From Clostridia bacterium (lineage in GTDB: Bacteria > Bacillota > Clostridia > Christensenellales > Borkfalkiaceae): DNA of 64,000 nt. The notes below the pieces were generated by a model. That model was not told the DNA's origin, made no database searches, and saw only the letters and a list, made by a program, of their open reading frames with translations. The translations under genes were made by a program, and so were the position numbers. Positions 34,717-43,409 of the stretch are shown here, piece after piece. The first letter of the stretch is position 1. Each line of letters starts with the position of its first letter. The stretch spans positions 1 through 64,000 of the forward strand of contig JAFWBP010000012.1 in assembly GCA_017507045.1 (NCBI GenBank), written 5' to 3'.

Positions 34717-36060
34717 ATGAGCGAAAAAGCACAATTCGAAGTATTATGGGAAAAAATTAAGGAGCGCATTGAAAAGCTCGTAACGCCCATCACCTACGCC
34801 ACCTATTTCGAAGGGCTGGAGGCTTACGACGTGATCAACCGAAAGATCGTTTTAAAAGCGACTTCCGATACCGCGGCCGGCGTTGTAACGCGTAACGGCG
34901 AAAAACTGCGTCAGGCAATCCTTACTGCCGACGTGGGCCTTGCGGATTTCATCGTCTTCGTGGAAGGCAGCAATACGTACACCCTCGATGAGCTTCCCGA
35001 TGCCATGGAGGAAGTTTCCGTTGCAACGGATAAGCGCTTTACCTTCGATTCCTTCGTTGTGGGCACTTCTAATAAATTCGTGTACGCTGCGGCGAAATCG
35101 GTTGCCTCCGCTCCCGGCGAGAACTTCAACCCCCTCTACATCTACGGCGGTACGGGGCTCGGCAAAACGCACCTCATGCAGGCAATCGCCAACGAGATCG
35201 CTGAAAAAAAGCCTTCGCTTAAAGTGCTTTATACAACGAGCGAGAAGTTCTTGAATGAATACGTGGATAGCATGTACGCGAGAAAGGGTGAGGGAAGGGA
35301 AGCAGATGCGCGTTTCCGCAACCGCTACCGCAACGTAGACGTGCTGCTTATTGATGATATCCAATTCTGGTCGGGCAAGTACGGTGTGCAGGAAGCCTTC
35401 TTCCACACCTTTAACGAGCTCTTTGCCCAGAACAAGCAGATCGTTATCACCTCCGATTGCCCGGCTAAAGAGCTCACGACGCTTGAAGAACGCCTCCGCA
35501 CGCGCTTCGAAGGCGGACTCATTGCGGATATTCAACCACCGGACGTGGAAACGAAGATCGCCATTCTCAAGAAAAAGTCGCTTGAGAAAAAATATATCGT
35601 TCCCGACGACGTGCTCGCATTCCTCGTAAAGAATTCCGATAACAACGTGCGCACTCTCGAGGGCAGGCTCAATACCGTGATCTTTGCAAGCAAGCTGCAT
35701 GAAGAGCCCATTTCGCTCGAGCTTGCGGCAACTGCTCTACAGGAGGCAATCAACGTTGCCGAGCCAGAAGAGGTCACGCCGGAGGCGATCGTCCGCGCCA
35801 CCTGTGGGCATTTCTCCATAACCAAGCAAGATCTTTTCAGCAAGAACAAAAAGCAGGAGCTCGTGCGCGCGCGGCAGATCTGCGCATACCTGATGTGCGA
35901 CATGCTATCCCTTCCGCTCGTCAATATCGGGCAGGAAATGGGCGGCATGCACTATTCCACTATCATCTACGCGCGCGATAAGGTTGCCAAGCTCATGCGT
36001 GTAAACGATAGGTTCTTAAAAGACGTAAACGATATCAAGAGCATCGTTTTGAAACAGTAA
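34717..36060 (+). CDS. dnaA: chromosomal replication initiator protein DnaA
   Basis: A 447-residue AAA+ initiator. Domain I is at the N-terminus (KIKERIEKLVTPITYATYF, core TPITYATYF), domain II is short, Walker A is GGTGLGKTH (about 145-153), Walker B is VLLIDDIQF, and the C-terminal domain IV binds DNA. In domain IV the signature that normally reads GGRDHTTV reads GGMHYSTI, altering residues known in E. coli to contact the DnaA box. AGAGGGAAAA precedes the ATG. No run of TTATCCACA-type boxes is visible around it. Confidence 0.97.
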   Translation: MSEKAQFEVLWEKIKERIEKLVTPITYATYFEGLEAYDVINRKIVLKATSDTAAGVVTRNGEKLRQAILTADVGLADFIVFVEGSNTYTLDELPDAMEEVSVATDKRFTFDSFVVGTSNKFVYAAAKSVASAPGENFNPLYIYGGTGLGKTHLMQAIANEIAEKKPSLKVLYTTSEKFLNEYVDSMYARKGEGREADARFRNRYRNVDVLLIDDIQFWSGKYGVQEAFFHTFNELFAQNKQIVITSDCPAKELTTLEERLRTRFEGGLIADIQPPDVETKIAILKKKSLEKKYIVPDDVLAFLVKNSDNNVRTLEGRLNTVIFASKLHEEPISLELAATALQEAINVAEPEEVTPEAIVRATCGHFSITKQDLFSKNKKQELVRARQICAYLMCDMLSLPLVNIGQEMGGMHYSTIIYARDKVAKLMRVNDRFLKDVNDIKSIVLKQ

Positions 36061-36147
36061 AGAGTACATTTTTTTCGTCAAGAAACGCGTCATTCTAACG
36101 AATCGTTCGTTCGGCTCAGAATGGCGCGCTATTTTCATCGGGATATT

Positions 36148-38019
36148 ATGATGCACAATTTTTCTGAAGGCGTTTGTGATGCGGTTGTCATCGGGAGTGG
36201 GCACGCGGGTGCGGAAGCAGCGCTCGCCCTCGCCCGCACCGGTCTGAAAACCATTGTTTTAACGCTTAACCTTGATAGTATCGGCTTCATGCCCTGCAAC
36301 CCCTCCGTCGGCGGAACGGCGAAGGGGCATTTGGTGCGTGAAATTGATGCCTTGGGCGGAGAAATGGGCGTTTGCGCCGATCGCTGCGCCCTGCAATACC
36401 GCATGCTCAACGAGGGCAAGGGCGCGGCAGTGCAATCGCTGCGCGCGCAAGTGGATAAAAACCGATATCACACCGAGATGAAACGGGTGTTCGAACACAC
36501 CGAAAACCTGCGCATACTGCAGGGCGAAGCGGCGGAAATTCTCGTGGAAGGCGGGAAAGTCTTTGGTGTGAAAACGGCTTACGGCGGTGTGATCACATGC
36601 CGTGCCGTGATCGTTGCAACAGGCGTATATCTCAATTCACGCACGATTACGGGCACCCATGTCCGCGAAGCTGGCCCCAACGGCTTTGAACGTGCCACTC
36701 TGCTCACACAAAATCTTATCGACCTCGGCTTCAAGATCCGTCGCTTCAAAACGGGCACACCCGCCCGCCTCGATGGAAGATCGATCGATTACGAAGCCCT
36801 TCCCCCTCAGCCTGGCGAACGGGTGTATCCCTTCTCCCTCCTCACGCAGGAGGTTCCGGCAGAGCAAACCCCGTGCCACCTCGCTTATACCAACGCTCAA
36901 ACGCACGCGCTCATCCTCGAAAATCTCGACCGCGCCCCTCTCTATAACGGCGAAATTTCCGGTACCGGCCCACGCTATTGCCCCTCGATTGAAACGAAAG
37001 TTGTTCGCTTCCGTGAGAAAGAGCGCCACCAGCTTTTTTTAGAGCCCGAGGGCGCCGATACGACGGAGGTATACGTGCAAGGGCTTTCCACCTCCCTTCC
37101 CCACGATCTGCAAAAGGCAATGTACCGAACGGTGAAAGGGCTCGAGCAGTGCGAAATCGTGCGCTATGCCTATGCCATTGAGTACGATTGCATCGATTCT
37201 TTGGATCTGCTCCCTACCCTCGAATATAAGCGTGTAGAAGGGCTCTATACGGCAGGGCAGATCAACGGCACGAGCGGCTACGAGGAAGCAGCAGCGCAAG
37301 GGCTTATAGCTGGGCTCAACGCTTCGCTCAAATTGCGCGGCAAGCAACCTCTCATTTTGCGGCGTGATCAAGCATATATCGGCGTTCTCATCGATGATCT
37401 CGTAACGAAGGGCACGGAAGAGCCCTACCGCATGATGACATCCCGCGCTGAGTTCCGCATCTTCCTTCGGCAGGATAACGCCGATGACCGCCTCACCGAG
37501 CTTGGAAAGGAAGTGGGGCTCGTTACTGAAGAACGCTATCAAAAGTTTTTAGAGCGTATGGCAGAAAAGGCGGATACCATGTCCGCATTAAGCAATCGCG
37601 CAGAGCAAAAAACTGCAGATGCACTCGTACAGAAATACGGTTTCCCCGCACTGATGGCAGGCGTTACGTACGCAGATCTCATTAAGCGCGGCATCCCAAT
37701 TTCTGCAATTGCGGAAGAATTCCACGTGTTTAAGAACGTTGCAAAAAACGTTCTCACAAGCTGTGAAACGGAGATTCGCTACGCCGGTTATCTTAGGCGC
37801 AGCGAGGAAGAGATTGCCAAGGCGAAGAAGATGGAAGCTACCCCTCTCCCTCCCGATCTGGATTATTCAAAGCTTGAAGGTCTGCGCCTGGAGGCGCGCG
37901 AAAAGCTTATCCGCATCCGTCCCCTCAATTTGGGGCAAGCAGAACGCATTTCAGGGGTTTCCCCTGCCGATATCGCCGTTTTAATGGTCTACCTCTCCAT
38001 TCATAAACATTCCTCTTAA
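36148..38019 (+). CDS. mnmG: tRNA uridine-5-carboxymethylaminomethyl modification enzyme MnmG
   Basis: A 623-residue FAD protein that with MnmE modifies the wobble uridine of several tRNAs. FAD-binding [17 protein letters not shown] (core [10 protein letters not shown]), [22 protein letters not shown] (core [10 protein letters not shown]) and [14 protein letters not shown] are conserved. The start is taken at ATG 36148 (MMHNF); the frame opens at 36121. It follows dnaA by 88 bases on the same strand. MnmE is not in this window. Confidence 0.96.
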   Translation: MMHNFSEGVCDAVVIGSGHAGAEAALALARTGLKTIVLTLNLDSIGFMPCNPSVGGTAKGHLVREIDALGGEMGVCADRCALQYRMLNEGKGAAVQSLRAQVDKNRYHTEMKRVFEHTENLRILQGEAAEILVEGGKVFGVKTAYGGVITCRAVIVATGVYLNSRTITGTHVREAGPNGFERATLLTQNLIDLGFKIRRFKTGTPARLDGRSIDYEALPPQPGERVYPFSLLTQEVPAEQTPCHLAYTNAQTHALILENLDRAPLYNGEISGTGPRYCPSIETKVVRFREKERHQLFLEPEGADTTEVYVQGLSTSLPHDLQKAMYRTVKGLEQCEIVRYAYAIEYDCIDSLDLLPTLEYKRVEGLYTAGQINGTSGYEEAAAQGLIAGLNASLKLRGKQPLILRRDQAYIGVLIDDLVTKGTEEPYRMMTSRAEFRIFLRQDNADDRLTELGKEVGLVTEERYQKFLERMAEKADTMSALSNRAEQKTADALVQKYGFPALMAGVTYADLIKRGIPISAIAEEFHVFKNVAKNVLTSCETEIRYAGYLRRSEEEIAKAKKMEATPLPPDLDYSKLEGLRLEAREKLIRIRPLNLGQAERISGVSPADIAVLMVYLSIHKHSS

Positions 38020-38175
38020 AATGCACTTCCGCGGGCCGCACGGTGCCCGCGGAAATTTTAATTGCACGATCGCAACCCTTATAAAATAGTTTCTCTAATT
38101 TTTTTTGGAAAAAACGGCAAAATTGCTTGATAATTTCTCCGATATTTGGTAGAATATAAATACTGTATAGAGCAT

Positions 38176-38250
38176 TGGGGTGTCGCCAAGCGGTAAGGCA
38201 ACGGACTCTGACTCCGTCATTCGTTGGTTCGAATCCAGCTACCCCAGCCA
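38176..38250 (+). tRNA. tRNA-Gln (anticodon CUG)
   Basis: Folds as a tRNA: acceptor TGGGGTG / TACCCCA, D arm GCCAAGCGGTAAGGC, anticodon loop CTCTGAC with CTG, T arm with GGTTCGAATCC, discriminator G and encoded CCA. Strong terminator directly after it. Confidence 0.96.
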
Positions 38251-38296
38251 ACGCAAAAAGGACACCTTCGGGTGTCCTTTTTTGCGTTGGCTGGGG
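38242..38296. terminator. tRNA-Gln terminator extended into a 25-bp inverted repeat
   Basis: The core AAGGACACC-TTCG-GGTGTCCTT is an ordinary terminator with T-runs on both strands. The stem continues outward through CAACGC and GCC into the CCCC of the tRNA acceptor, with only one bulged base. Confidence 0.85.
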
Positions 38297-38300
38297 CACT

Positions 38301-38336
38301 AACGCTTCAAACCGTTGCTACGCAACGCGAAGCGTT
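38301..38336. repeat. nested hairpin after the tRNA terminator
   Basis: AACGCTTC / GAAGCGTT encloses CGTTGC-TAC-GCAACG. No gene is seen between the tRNA and 38406; the stretch may be a remnant of a mobile element. Confidence 0.5.
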
Positions 38337-38406
38337 GTGGAGTTAGGTTTGCATTCGCCGCTCTGAGATCGGGGAGCTTGTCGATCAGGCAGAATGCATA
38401 AAAATC

Positions 38407-38880
38407 CTATTCCTTGGTAAATAAGATTAAAGTGATTCTCGAGATTGCCCCGGAACCAAAAGCCGTAACAACGGAGGAACTTGAAGAAGTCGTTCCTGCC
38501 GTAGCCATCAAAGTGCCGTCGTCTAACCTGCATATAGTGAAATATGGCTTCCAAGCGTTTGGATGCGAGGTATTCCACTCATAACCTTCTTCCACGATAA
38601 AAAGCAATTGCTCTTGGCCAGATTCCGTATAAGATTTATAATAACCGGAAAATTCTTTCGTACTATCATCGATGTAGCGTGTTAAAACGAACGTCTTATC
38701 CCTGTTGATGGCGAGCTTAAATGAGATGTTTTCATCGTCGTTTTGCGAATCCACGAACGTAGATTGATACGTTCCAACGTAATTTGCGTATCGAGAACAT
38801 CCCCCTAACAAAAGGGAGGTACAAAGCAAGGCAAACACTAAAACAAAGGCAAGATATTTTATTTTTAAAGCATGTTTCAT
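38407..38880 (-). CDS. small lipoprotein of unknown function
   Basis: A 157-residue exported protein: basic N-terminus, hydrophobic core, and lipobox LGGC (Cys28). The mature part begins YVGTYQSTFVD and is beta-rich, resembling small lipocalin-like or immunity-type lipoproteins (GYYKSY, DGTLMATAG), but I recognise no family. GAGG precedes the ATG and a strong promoter lies about 40 bases upstream. It is AT-richer than the housekeeping genes and sits between tRNA-Gln and the rlmD cassette region, suggesting an acquired gene. Confidence 0.75.
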   Translation of the reverse strand: MKHALKIKYLAFVLVFALLCTSLLLGGCSRYANYVGTYQSTFVDSQNDDENISFKLAINRDKTFVLTRYIDDSTKEFSGYYKSYTESGQEQLLFIVEEGYEWNTSHPNAWKPYFTICRLDDGTLMATAGTTSSSSSVVTAFGSGAISRITLILFTKE

Positions 38881-38921
38881 TTTTAATATACCTCAATTTT
38901 TATCATTGTTAGACGACATTT

Positions 38922-38950
38922 ATTATAGCACATATGAAAGCCAAGGTCAA
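38922..38950 (-). promoter_or_regulatory. promoter of the small lipoprotein gene
   Basis: Minus-strand TTGACC, 17 bases, TATAAT, about 41 bases before the ATG. Confidence 0.75.
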
Positions 38951-38997
38951 TAGTAAAAGAAGAATATTATACCTTGATGAATCGGCAATAAAAAGCG

Positions 38998-39052
38998 AAA
39001 AGATATATTTGAGTTCGAAACCTTAATGCAAAACGCAAAAAATATATCTTTT
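38998..39052. repeat. inverted repeat AAAAGATATATTT
   Basis: A 13-base perfect inverted repeat with a 29-base spacer in the gene-free stretch 38881-39270. Apart from this, the terminator and rlmD repeat C, I see nothing else there. Confidence 0.5.
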
Positions 39053-39071
39053 TTGTAGCCTTTGCACAAAA

Positions 39072-39104
39072 AAGAAACGTTTCCCTTGCAAGGAAAACGT
39101 TCTT
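39072..39104. terminator. terminator closing the rlmD cassette operon
   Basis: A stem pairing AAGAA, CGTTT and CCTTG with CAAGG, AAACG and TTCTT, with A-run upstream and T-run downstream on the plus strand, usable in both directions. Confidence 0.75.
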
Positions 39105-39176
39105 TTTTTATTTTCTTTCGATTTGATAACCGAGCTTTATTAAAAGCGTTTAACCATTTTAAGCCGATTTTGGTTC

Positions 39177-39275
39177 ATTTTCGCGTGAGACAAACGGCAC
39201 TCTCGACGTGGGTCATAAGACCAAAAGGTATAAAAATCGGTCAAAAACGGGGTTATAAGTCCAAAAAGTCTCACT
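39177..39275 (-). repeat. rlmD 3'-end repeat, copy C
   Basis: About 98 bases very similar to copy B. On the minus strand it contains an open stretch coding IPFGLMTHVESAVCLTRK, matching the RlmD C-terminus RHVESVVCLTRK. It begins at the stop codon of the 62-residue ORF. Confidence 0.85.
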
Positions 39276-39459
39276 TTTTTCTGTTCTTTGTTATAAGAAT
39301 GATGCCGCAAATTATGCCGACGAGCGCAATTACAAACAACGGTAGCGTGATTGCAAGACCAAAAATTTGTTTTTCTTTCATTTGATTTACCAAATTAAAG
39401 ACCGATACCAAGAATAAAGCGAAATATCCAATGCTTTGAATAATTCTTAATGCTTTCAT
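39271..39459 (-). CDS. 62-residue two-helix membrane protein (cassette 2)
   Basis: A tiny protein with two transmembrane helices: about 8-28 and 35-56, separated by a charged NQMKEKQ turn and ending KNRKK. No family is recognised. The start ATG 39459 has GGAGG 5 bases upstream; the frame reaches a further ATG at 39489 inside repeat B, which has no site. It is enclosed exactly between rlmD-end repeats B and C, so it behaves like an inserted cassette. Confidence 0.7.
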   Translation of the reverse strand: MKALRIIQSIGYFALFLVSVFNLVNQMKEKQIFGLAITLPLFVIALVGIICGIILITKNRKK

Positions 39460-39474
39460 TGATTTCCTCCAGAT

Positions 39475-39572
39475 TTTCTCGTCAGACACACGACGGACTC
39501 GACATGGGTCAAGAGTACAAAAGGTATATTTTTATGCCAAAAACGGGGGTTGTAAAGCCAAAAAGTATATTT
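39475..39572 (-). repeat. rlmD 3'-end repeat, copy B
   Basis: About 98 bases between the two small membrane genes. The minus strand codes NIPFVLLTHVESVVCLTRKS in one open frame, again the end of RlmD. It begins immediately after the stop of the 120-residue ORF and ends with the ribosome-binding site of the next ORF. Confidence 0.85.
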
Positions 39573-39935
39573 TTATTTGTGTCTATATCTACAAATTCCA
39601 GCTATAATCGCTCCAATCAGCAATCCTAATACAAGCACCCCGGAACTCAAAATTGTCTTGCATGTTTCGTCTGCGGCTGCTAAAGCTAAAACAAACAATA
39701 TGATTTCAAACAATACGGCACAGAAAAGCAAAATGTTTGCAATGAAAGTTCTTAAATATATTTGCGTGGTCTTTCGATCAAATTTAAGTAAAAATCTAAA
39801 CACTTTGGATTCAAGCATTTTATCAAAAGTGTTTTGTTGATATCGTGCTTTGTCGCCATTGTATATAGTGAGAGCAGATACTGTGTTTACAAAGATGGTT
39901 AAAACAAACAACCAAATTATCATTCCGACAGTCAT
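39573..39935 (-). CDS. 120-residue three-helix membrane protein (cassette 1)
   Basis: Three hydrophobic helices (about 3-24, 62-87, 95-116) with a basic linker (KFDRKTTQIYLR) and basic C-terminus. I do not recognise a family. Its ATG overlaps the rlmD stop (ATGA) and its ribosome-binding site AAAGGAG is part of the rlmD coding end, so it is translationally coupled to rlmD. It ends precisely where repeat B begins. AT-richer than rlmD. Confidence 0.7.
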   Translation of the reverse strand: MTVGMIIWLFVLTIFVNTVSALTIYNGDKARYQQNTFDKMLESKVFRFLLKFDRKTTQIYLRTFIANILLFCAVLFEIILFVLALAAADETCKTILSSGVLVLGLLIGAIIAGICRYRHK

Positions 39936-41326
39936 ATATTACTCTCCTTTCTCGTCAGACAAACGACACTCTCGACGTGCCGTGTTTGCGGGAACATATC
40001 ATACGGTTGAATAAGCTGGATCTCGTACATGGTATGGGGATTTTCGCTCTTCTTGAGCTCGCCCTTCTCCGTTTCCACGAGAGTGCCCGTGAGAATCCCA
40101 ACGTCGCGCGCGAGCGTTGCGGGGTTGCAGGAAACCATAACGATCCGCTTTGGCGCGCTCTTCATAAGCGCCTTCAAAACGCTCCGCTCCACTCCGGCGC
40201 GAGGCGGATCGAGCACAACTGTTTTAATTTGTTCCCGTGCCAAAATGGCGGAAAGTTCCTGCTCAACTTTACCGCAGACATTCGTCATTTTATCCATGAG
40301 CGCATTCCTCTCCGCTAAGGCATTCGCACAGGCGCTTGCCTCGGGAATGACTTCTATACCGTATGCCCTACCGCACTTCTTGGCGAGCATCGCGGTTAAA
40401 AGTCCACCGCCCGAATAACAATCGACGACGGGCCCCTCTTCCACCAGCTCCAACACCTTTTCGTAGAGCTTGGTGCGCACGCCGTCGTTCACCTGCACGA
40501 AGGTGTTTGGGCCTGCCTCAAAGGAGATGCCGGCATCAGTGCAATCGTAAACGCCGCACCCCTTCACAAGGGTAAATTTTTCGCCGAAAATTACGTTGGT
40601 ATCGCGATCGTTGAAATTGAGCCAGAGGCTGTATTCGGGAAAAATTTCATCAAGCAGATGCACGAAATAATCGATACCTTTTAGCTCTTGCACGCATACA
40701 ACAAGCGTGATAATATACTTTCTTCGGAGCTCTCTAACTACGATATGGCGGACATGCCCCCTCTTGGTTTGCTCATTGTAGCCATCGAGCCCACATTTTT
40801 CCATAAAGTTTTTAAGCGCTGAAATAAGTTGCTTCGACCAATCCGGATGAATGGGACATTCATCCGTAGGAACGATGCGGTGGGAGCGCTCGGCAAAAAA
40901 TCCAACGGCATTCTCCTCCCCCTGCTTCCCCACGGGAAGCTGCAGCTTGTTGCGGTATGCATATTCCTTCTCGCTCCGCTCGCACGGCGAAACGGGAGCG
41001 GTGATCCCCGCGATCTTCTTCAAGGTATCGCGCACAAGCTCCGTTTTAAACTTAAGCTGCTCGCGATAGCGCAGATGCTGCAATTGGCAACCCCCGCAGC
41101 GCTGAAACACGGAGCAACGCGGCCGAACTCGCTCCTCCGCAGGCGTTTCGATTTCCTCAATTTTACCGTAACCAACGCTGCCTTTTACTTTCAGCACCTT
41201 CACACGGGCGCGCTCGCCGGGCAAAAGATAGGGAATGAATAGCGTAACGCCTTCCGTTCTGGCAATCCCCTCGCCCTGTGTTCCTATGGATTCCGCCGTA
41301 ACGGTAACGATATCGTTCTTTTCCAT
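39932..41326 (-). CDS. rlmD: 23S rRNA (uracil-5-)-methyltransferase, RlmD/RumA family
   Basis: A 464-residue SAM-dependent m5U methyltransferase. An N-terminal TRAM domain is followed by an iron-sulfur cluster motif CSVFQRCGGCQLQH, the SAM domain with DCYSGGGLL, and the catalytic regions DPPRAGVE and VSCNPATLARD. The protein ends RHVESVVCLTRKESNI; the last few codons also hold the ribosome-binding site of the next gene. RlmD modifies 23S rRNA, but close paralogues modify other sites, so the exact uridine is not certain. The final 32 bases are the core repeated twice downstream. Confidence 0.93.
   Translation of the reverse strand: MEKNDIVTVTAESIGTQGEGIARTEGVTLFIPYLLPGERARVKVLKVKGSVGYGKIEEIETPAEERVRPRCSVFQRCGGCQLQHLRYREQLKFKTELVRDTLKKIAGITAPVSPCERSEKEYAYRNKLQLPVGKQGEENAVGFFAERSHRIVPTDECPIHPDWSKQLISALKNFMEKCGLDGYNEQTKRGHVRHIVVRELRRKYIITLVVCVQELKGIDYFVHLLDEIFPEYSLWLNFNDRDTNVIFGEKFTLVKGCGVYDCTDAGISFEAGPNTFVQVNDGVRTKLYEKVLELVEEGPVVDCYSGGGLLTAMLAKKCGRAYGIEVIPEASACANALAERNALMDKMTNVCGKVEQELSAILAREQIKTVVLDPPRAGVERSVLKALMKSAPKRIVMVSCNPATLARDVGILTGTLVETEKGELKKSENPHTMYEIQLIQPYDMFPQTRHVESVVCLTRKESNI
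39949..39980 (-). repeat. rlmD 3'-end core, copy A (in the intact gene)
   Basis: The 32-base core coding HVESVVCLTRK in the functional gene. It matches copy C at about 29 of 32 positions. Confidence 0.85.
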
Positions 41327-41327
41327 A

Positions 41328-41879
41328 TTACCTCCTAATCCTCTTGACGGCGAGATTCACCGAACGCTGACAGAGGAAGAGCATATAATCGTAGGCGGCA
41401 AAGAAAACTGTGCCGCCTATAAAGAGTACGAAATAGAAATATTGCACGACGAAGGGGTACCATGTCGCGGATTCGATGCCGAAAATTGGCACTAAAACGA
41501 CTGCCCACATCAGCCACATCGCAAGATCAAACCAAAGCGCCTTCACGAAAAAACAGAGCACTTGCAAAGAAAACTTCTTAACGTAGCGGCTTTGTAGCCA
41601 GTTAAGCATTGGGTGCAACCCGAAAAAAACAAGAAAGGGCAGAACTTGAAAAATCGCAAATCCGCAGAAAAGGAATGCGAGTAGAGAAGCGCCGACAAAG
41701 GCGAGCAGGCTTCCCCATAAATAATCCTTGGAAAGTGGCACCATGAGTGCGAAAATTGCAAAAAGATACCCTGCCGCGAGCAAGAAATCAACATAGGAGC
41801 CGAGGGTAAGAGATACCGCCGCAACAGCACATGCAATTGCGGAGAGCGCAATTTCGAAGGACTGCGAGGGGCGCTTCAT
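41328..41879 (-). CDS. unknown integral membrane protein
   Basis: A 183-residue protein with about six hydrophobic helices and a basic C-terminus (NLAVKRIRR). I do not recognise a family. It lies immediately upstream of rlmD with one base between the stop and the rlmD ATG, and 13 bases downstream of the J-like protein gene, so these belong to one transcript together with the DUF5685 gene. Confidence 0.7.
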   Translation of the reverse strand: MKRPSQSFEIALSAIACAVAAVSLTLGSYVDFLLAAGYLFAIFALMVPLSKDYLWGSLLAFVGASLLAFLFCGFAIFQVLPFLVFFGLHPMLNWLQSRYVKKFSLQVLCFFVKALWFDLAMWLMWAVVLVPIFGIESATWYPFVVQYFYFVLFIGGTVFFAAYDYMLFLCQRSVNLAVKRIRR

Positions 41880-41892
41880 GGCTTATGCCTCC

Positions 41893-42495
41893 TTAGCGGC
41901 AACCGCAGCAGAGGTTGAAAAGGCAGTTTACACAGAGGAAGGTATAACACATGCTCGCACAGTTTGCACAAACATTCCCCCCCATTTGTTCTTCTCCGGA
42001 AGCAATATCGGGATTTGTGCCCGTGGCGCCGCCCGTTTGCGCAGTATATTCGGTGCGCGCCTTCAGCCTTTCATAATCGTTTTTATACTTCGCGCAGGAA
42101 GGATCCATCTGCATGGCGATCTCAAGCTGTTTCTTGCTCTCGTTCATCCAGTTCTTACGGTAAAACACGACGGACTGTAGATAGTGCCACTCGGCATCGC
42201 GCTCATTGAAGCTATCGAGAAGCTGCTGAGCACGGGAAATATCTCCGCTTTTGATTGCGGAAGTGATCTCTTCGTAGGCGTTTCCTGCAGAACGGGTGCT
42301 GCGATAACGCTCCTCTTTGATTTCGTTATACGCTGCTTCAAGCTTTGCAAGCATACGGGCGGCGCTGTTCCCCGCCTCGCCATCCTGCCATTTTTCTTCG
42401 TTATATTTGGCTTTAAGCTCTGCGTATTTTGCTTCAACTTCTTCCATGGAAGCCGATTCGCTGAGTCCGAAAAGCTCGTAATTCTCTCTGCTCAT
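41893..42495 (-). CDS. J-domain-like protein with cysteine-rich tail
   Basis: A 200-residue protein. Residues 3-70 resemble a DnaJ J domain (NYELFGLSESASMEEVEAKY, core LFGLSESAS), but the HPD tripeptide needed to stimulate DnaK is absent. A helical TPR-like stretch follows (about 75-140), then a linker, then a C-terminal cysteine cluster (CANCASMC, CVNC, CCGC) that may bind metal or insert in the membrane. It is adjacent to a DUF5685 gene, a common neighbour. Function unknown. Confidence 0.75.
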   Translation of the reverse strand: MSRENYELFGLSESASMEEVEAKYAELKAKYNEEKWQDGEAGNSAARMLAKLEAAYNEIKEERYRSTRSAGNAYEEITSAIKSGDISRAQQLLDSFNERDAEWHYLQSVVFYRKNWMNESKKQLEIAMQMDPSCAKYKNDYERLKARTEYTAQTGGATGTNPDIASGEEQMGGNVCANCASMCYTFLCVNCLFNLCCGCR

Positions 42496-42526
42496 ATTCT
42501 TTACTCCTGTTTCGTTGAGAATGAGT

Positions 42527-43393
42527 TTATATTTTTACCGTCATCTTTGCGGGCGGATCACCGCGCAGAATGCGTTGCGTTTCAAGGGGAATGCCGCGTA
42601 GAATCACGTTATCCGTGAGATCGCGGTTGAAATGGAACTTGATTTTCGAAAGGTGCTCGCGCATTGCAAAAAACATCGTATCGAATAAAAACGCGATCTC
42701 CTGCCCGTGTGCTGCTATCAGCTCGCCGCGTGTTTTTTTACCGAAGGAAAGCACGAATGGATTGTACGCACCCTTCTTCCCGTCCTTCTCAAAATCATCG
42801 AGCGCATCGATCAGATACACCCACTTTCCTAAATAATAGAAAAGATCGAGCGCATCAGAGGTAGCCATGTCTGCAAGGAAGTACTCGGCAAGCGAACGCA
42901 TCATGTTTGCAGTAGGCTCTGCCGCCATATCGGGAGATGCGATTTTTGCCCGCTCCAGCGCAGCCTGCTCCTTCATGAACGTTTCAACGAGCTGCACAAG
43001 CGCGGGGTACCGTTTTCGTGCCTTCGTAAAACCGCGCTGAAACCAAAGGCGCTTACCTCTACCTTTACCGCCATCCTCGATGTCATCGGTGAGCTTATAG
43101 TAGGCGAGCGCAGTATTGAGTGCACCGAGCTCCATTGTGAGCGCATCAACCTTGGCGATCGGGCGCTTTTTGATGGCGTGCTCGAAGCAGTTCTGCTGCT
43201 CGATCTCCACGTTCACGCCCATCATGTTGTGCAGGAGCGCGGAAAGAAAGGTAACGTCGTAGGTGAGTCCCACGCGCGCCATCTGCCCACAGGCGGCACC
43301 GATGCTCTTGCATAAGCCGCAATAAAGCGCCTTGTAGAGCATGACGTCCTTCACATACAGGTTGGGAAAATCATAGCGAACGTATCCGAACAT
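42527..43393 (-). CDS. DUF5685 family protein
   Basis: A 288-residue all-helical protein of the DUF5685 type. It begins MFGYVRYDFPNLYVKD and has YCGLCKSIG with two cysteines, then TYDVTFLSALLHN and YYLGKWVYLIDALDDFEKD (core YLIDALDD), reminiscent of prenyl-synthase-like acid-rich helices. No reaction is established. It is followed by the J-like gene, a frequent arrangement. Confidence 0.8.
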   Translation of the reverse strand: MFGYVRYDFPNLYVKDVMLYKALYCGLCKSIGAACGQMARVGLTYDVTFLSALLHNMMGVNVEIEQQNCFEHAIKKRPIAKVDALTMELGALNTALAYYKLTDDIEDGGKGRGKRLWFQRGFTKARKRYPALVQLVETFMKEQAALERAKIASPDMAAEPTANMMRSLAEYFLADMATSDALDLFYYLGKWVYLIDALDDFEKDGKKGAYNPFVLSFGKKTRGELIAAHGQEIAFLFDTMFFAMREHLSKIKFHFNRDLTDNVILRGIPLETQRILRGDPPAKMTVKI

Positions 43394-43409
43394 AGATTAT
43401 TTACCTAAA

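Noticed and set aside
39460..39489. Longer 72-residue start for the small cassette ORF
   Set aside because: The upstream ATG lies inside the rlmD-end repeat and has no ribosome-binding site, while ATG 39459 has GGAGG at good spacing.
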